Origin: Anaerolineales bacterium
Lineage (GTDB): Bacteria; Chloroflexota; Anaerolineae; Anaerolineales; E44-bin32
Direction of reading: 5' to 3'
DNA length: 7,933 bases
Assembly: GCA_011772595.1 (NCBI GenBank)
Contig: WVZH01000212.1
Coordinates: 29,739-37,671, forward strand
Of this stretch, positions 6,753-7,933 are shown piece after piece. The first letter of the stretch is position 1. Each line of letters starts with the position of its first letter. The notes beneath the pieces were generated by a model. That model was given only the letters and a program-made list of their open reading frames with translations, was not told where the DNA came from and did not search any database. The position numbers and the translations under genes are program-made.

Positions 6753-7240
6753 GCAGCCTCCGCAGTGAACAGGGACAGCCGTTGAGCCTTGCGCCGTGCG
6801 CGGATTAATAGCGCCAGCATCACAAGGATGCCAAGGATCGTAGTCCCCAGGCCTACGAGCATGAAGGCAAGCCTATACTCGGCCAGGAACGTCGCCGCGG
6901 CTGTAAGTCCAACCAAAGGGAGCACGTCGGTCACATGATGGGCGCAGCAAGCGACCATCGCCGTGGCCGATACTCCGCCTCCAGCTCCCGTAAGTGCCCC
7001 ACTCGGGCCGACTTCAGCAATGGGGATGAAGAGGCGCTTCTTTAAGATGACGTACAACGCCACCTGGATCCCGAATCCCAGAATGATGGGGAGCACGATC
7101 CAGCGATCTTCCCAGAACAACTCCAGAGCATGGGAAGGGCTTTCAGCAAGGGAGACGATACCGAAATAGATTCCGGCCAGCACAAGTGCTCCTATAAAAC
7201 CAGCAGCTGTTGGTATCCAAAAACGTTTATTCGATGACAT
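6749..7240 (-). CDS. Polytopic membrane protein with CCAHH motif
   Basis: The protein has 163 residues. Transmembrane segments lie at about 10-31, 47-66, 90-120 (glycine-rich entry GALTGAGGGVSATAM, possibly broken) and 124-147, with a basic cytoplasmic tail. The key motif is at 98-102: paired C98 and C99, then H101 and H102, inside the third hydrophobic region. Paired cysteines in a helix recall MerT-type mercury and other soft-metal transporters, but the overall sequence is not MerT. I recall similar CCAHH proteins near metal genes without a settled function. A metal carrier or metal-linked redox protein is therefore inference. GGAGGA lies ten bases before ATG 7240. The gene is first after a 268-base gap and ends in an ATGA overlap with the lipoprotein gene, so it probably opens the transcript. 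Confidence 0.85.
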   Translation of the reverse strand: MSSNKRFWIPTAAGFIGALVLAGIYFGIVSLAESPSHALELFWEDRWIVLPIILGFGIQVALYVILKKRLFIPIAEVGPSGALTGAGGGVSATAMVACCAHHVTDVLPLVGLTAAATFLAEYRLAFMLVGLGTTILGILVMLALLIRARRKAQRLSLFTAEAA

Positions 7241-7508
7241 GGCGCGATAATCCTCCGTGGTGAAGGGTCTGTCTAATCGTATGGGAAGCTCCCGATGGGG
7301 GAAAGGGCCAAATGGCGTAACACAAGAAAAACGTGACTATTGTCCCATCGTGACACAGCGATCACATGATTCAAGGATTTGGAGCCAACAGTTTCCTGGA
7401 ATGACGAAACTTCTAATTCAACTAATTTCTGCTAGAAATGTACGCTCACCTGCCTTGCTCATAACTTTTTCTGGATTCAAGCCAGGATGCTGATTAGTCC
7501 ATTAGCGT
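7241..7508. other. Intergenic region, possible leader of the assembly operon
   Basis: No gene is seen in these 268 bases between the Rieske stop and the CCAHH gene. I find no convincing -35/-10 pair on the minus strand, nor a hairpin followed by a T-run to end the Rieske transcript. Two dyads stand out. At 7346-7368, arms reading CATCGTGA and TCACATG surround eight bases, with a one-base bulge. At 7281-7296, GGGA and TCCC flank AGC, about 45 bases before the downstream start. CGTGAC also occurs twice, at 7332 and 7349. These could be operator sites, but short dyads of this size also arise by chance. Confidence 0.35.
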
Positions 7509-7933
7509 TTAGGTGGTGGTCCCAATATAGATCTTACCGCTCTCGATCGACATAATAAGCTTCTCAAGCGGGGCTGGTGGAGGCCCGGAGATGACGGAAC
7601 CATCGAGGGGGTTGTAGAATCCCGCATGACAAGGACATTCGATCATATCACTTACTGGATTCCATTTCACGATGCATGCAAAGTGCGTGCAGACAGCGTT
7701 GTAGGCTACCAATCCTTTTTTCTCTGTGTTAATGATCATCGCAGGGTATCGACCGAACCGCACAGTCTTTGAGCTTCCGATTGGGATGGATCCCTCGTCA
7801 CCGACGGAGATGGGCCCAGAGGGCACTTCTTCCAGACTCGAGGGCCAAAAAAAGGCCAGGATCGGACCGAGTATCGCCAATAATCCCGATGTGGCGAGAA
7901 GGTGGTGGATGGCTTTCAGAAATCCTCTTCTGG
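7509..7933 (-). CDS. Rieske [2Fe-2S] protein with Tat signal anchor (5' partial)
   Basis: This is a Rieske iron-sulfur protein, probably of a quinol-cytochrome c oxidoreductase (bc-type complex), carrying electrons from quinol to a cytochrome on the outer membrane face. The frame stays open to the right edge, so the start is missing. The visible part has 140 residues. It begins with RRGFLK, a twin-arginine (Tat) motif, then a hydrophobic anchor (about visible residues 11-28). The fold's two boxes are present: CTHFAC (visible 81-86) and CPCHAGFY (99-106). By family rules C81, H83, C99 and H102 bind the cluster, and C86 with C101 form the disulfide. The serine of the usual CPCHGS box is glycine here; the following tyrosine is kept. 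The proline loop GPPPAPL is also present. The next gene is not cytochrome b, so that partner must be upstream or elsewhere. Confidence 0.93.
   Translation of the reverse strand, partial: RRGFLKAIHHLLATSGLLAILGPILAFFWPSSLEEVPSGPISVGDEGSIPIGSSKTVRFGRYPAMIINTEKKGLVAYNAVCTHFACIVKWNPVSDMIECPCHAGFYNPLDGSVISGPPPAPLEKLIMSIESGKIYIGTTT

Noticed and set aside
7350..7365. CRP-like site GTGA...TCAC
   Set aside because: The half-sites are eight bases apart rather than six, and no promoter elements are placed around them.
7509..7880. Rieske protein starting at TTG 7880
   Set aside because: The frame continues upstream through a full Tat signal (RRGFLK) to the window edge, so the TTG is an internal leucine codon.
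1..7933. CRISPR array, tRNA/rRNA genes, insertion sequences
   Set aside because: No regularly spaced repeats, cloverleaf, rRNA signature, terminal inverted repeats or transposase frame was seen on either strand.

Overview
The window carries nine protein genes, all on the minus strand. Most sit in a tightly packed run for c-type cytochrome maturation (System I, Ccm) and periplasmic thiol or metal handling. No tRNA, rRNA, CRISPR array, transposase or plus-strand gene can be supported. The organism looks like a non-proteobacterial, respiring bacterium. The CcmH homologue with four cysteines, the CcmI-like protein ending in a zinc ribbon and the CcdA protein with an N-terminal thioredoxin-like domain together remind me of Chloroflexota (Anaerolineae-like). 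That placement is recollection, not a search result, and is only moderately likely.

Layout, read in the direction of transcription (right to left). At the right edge lies a Rieske [2Fe-2S] protein. Its 5' end is cut by the window, but its twin-arginine signal is still readable in the last bases. A 268-base gap with short dyads but no convincing promoter follows. Next comes a coupled block: a membrane protein with a CCAHH motif, a lipoprotein with a GHH motif (4-base overlap), a thioredoxin-CcdA fusion (25-base overlap), an unrecognised membrane-anchored protein whose best start is a GTG, and a 70-residue DUF2933-like membrane protein (8-base overlap). After 43 bases come ccmF, ccmH (6-base gap), a CcmI-like zinc-ribbon protein, and a large secreted or membrane-anchored protein that runs off the left edge.

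Proposed cooperation (inference): the thioredoxin-CcdA protein would bring electrons across the membrane to reduce CcmH and apocytochrome thiols, taking the place of a separate CcmG. CcmF, CcmH and the CcmI-like protein would carry out haem attachment. The two small membrane proteins with paired cysteines inside or next to helices (CCAHH and DUF2933-like), and the GHH lipoprotein, look like handlers of a soft metal such as copper. That would suit co-assembly of haem-copper respiratory enzymes. This block of four poorly known genes around CcdA is the best candidate for an undescribed system. CcmA-E and CcmG, cytochrome b and the partner oxidase are not in the window.
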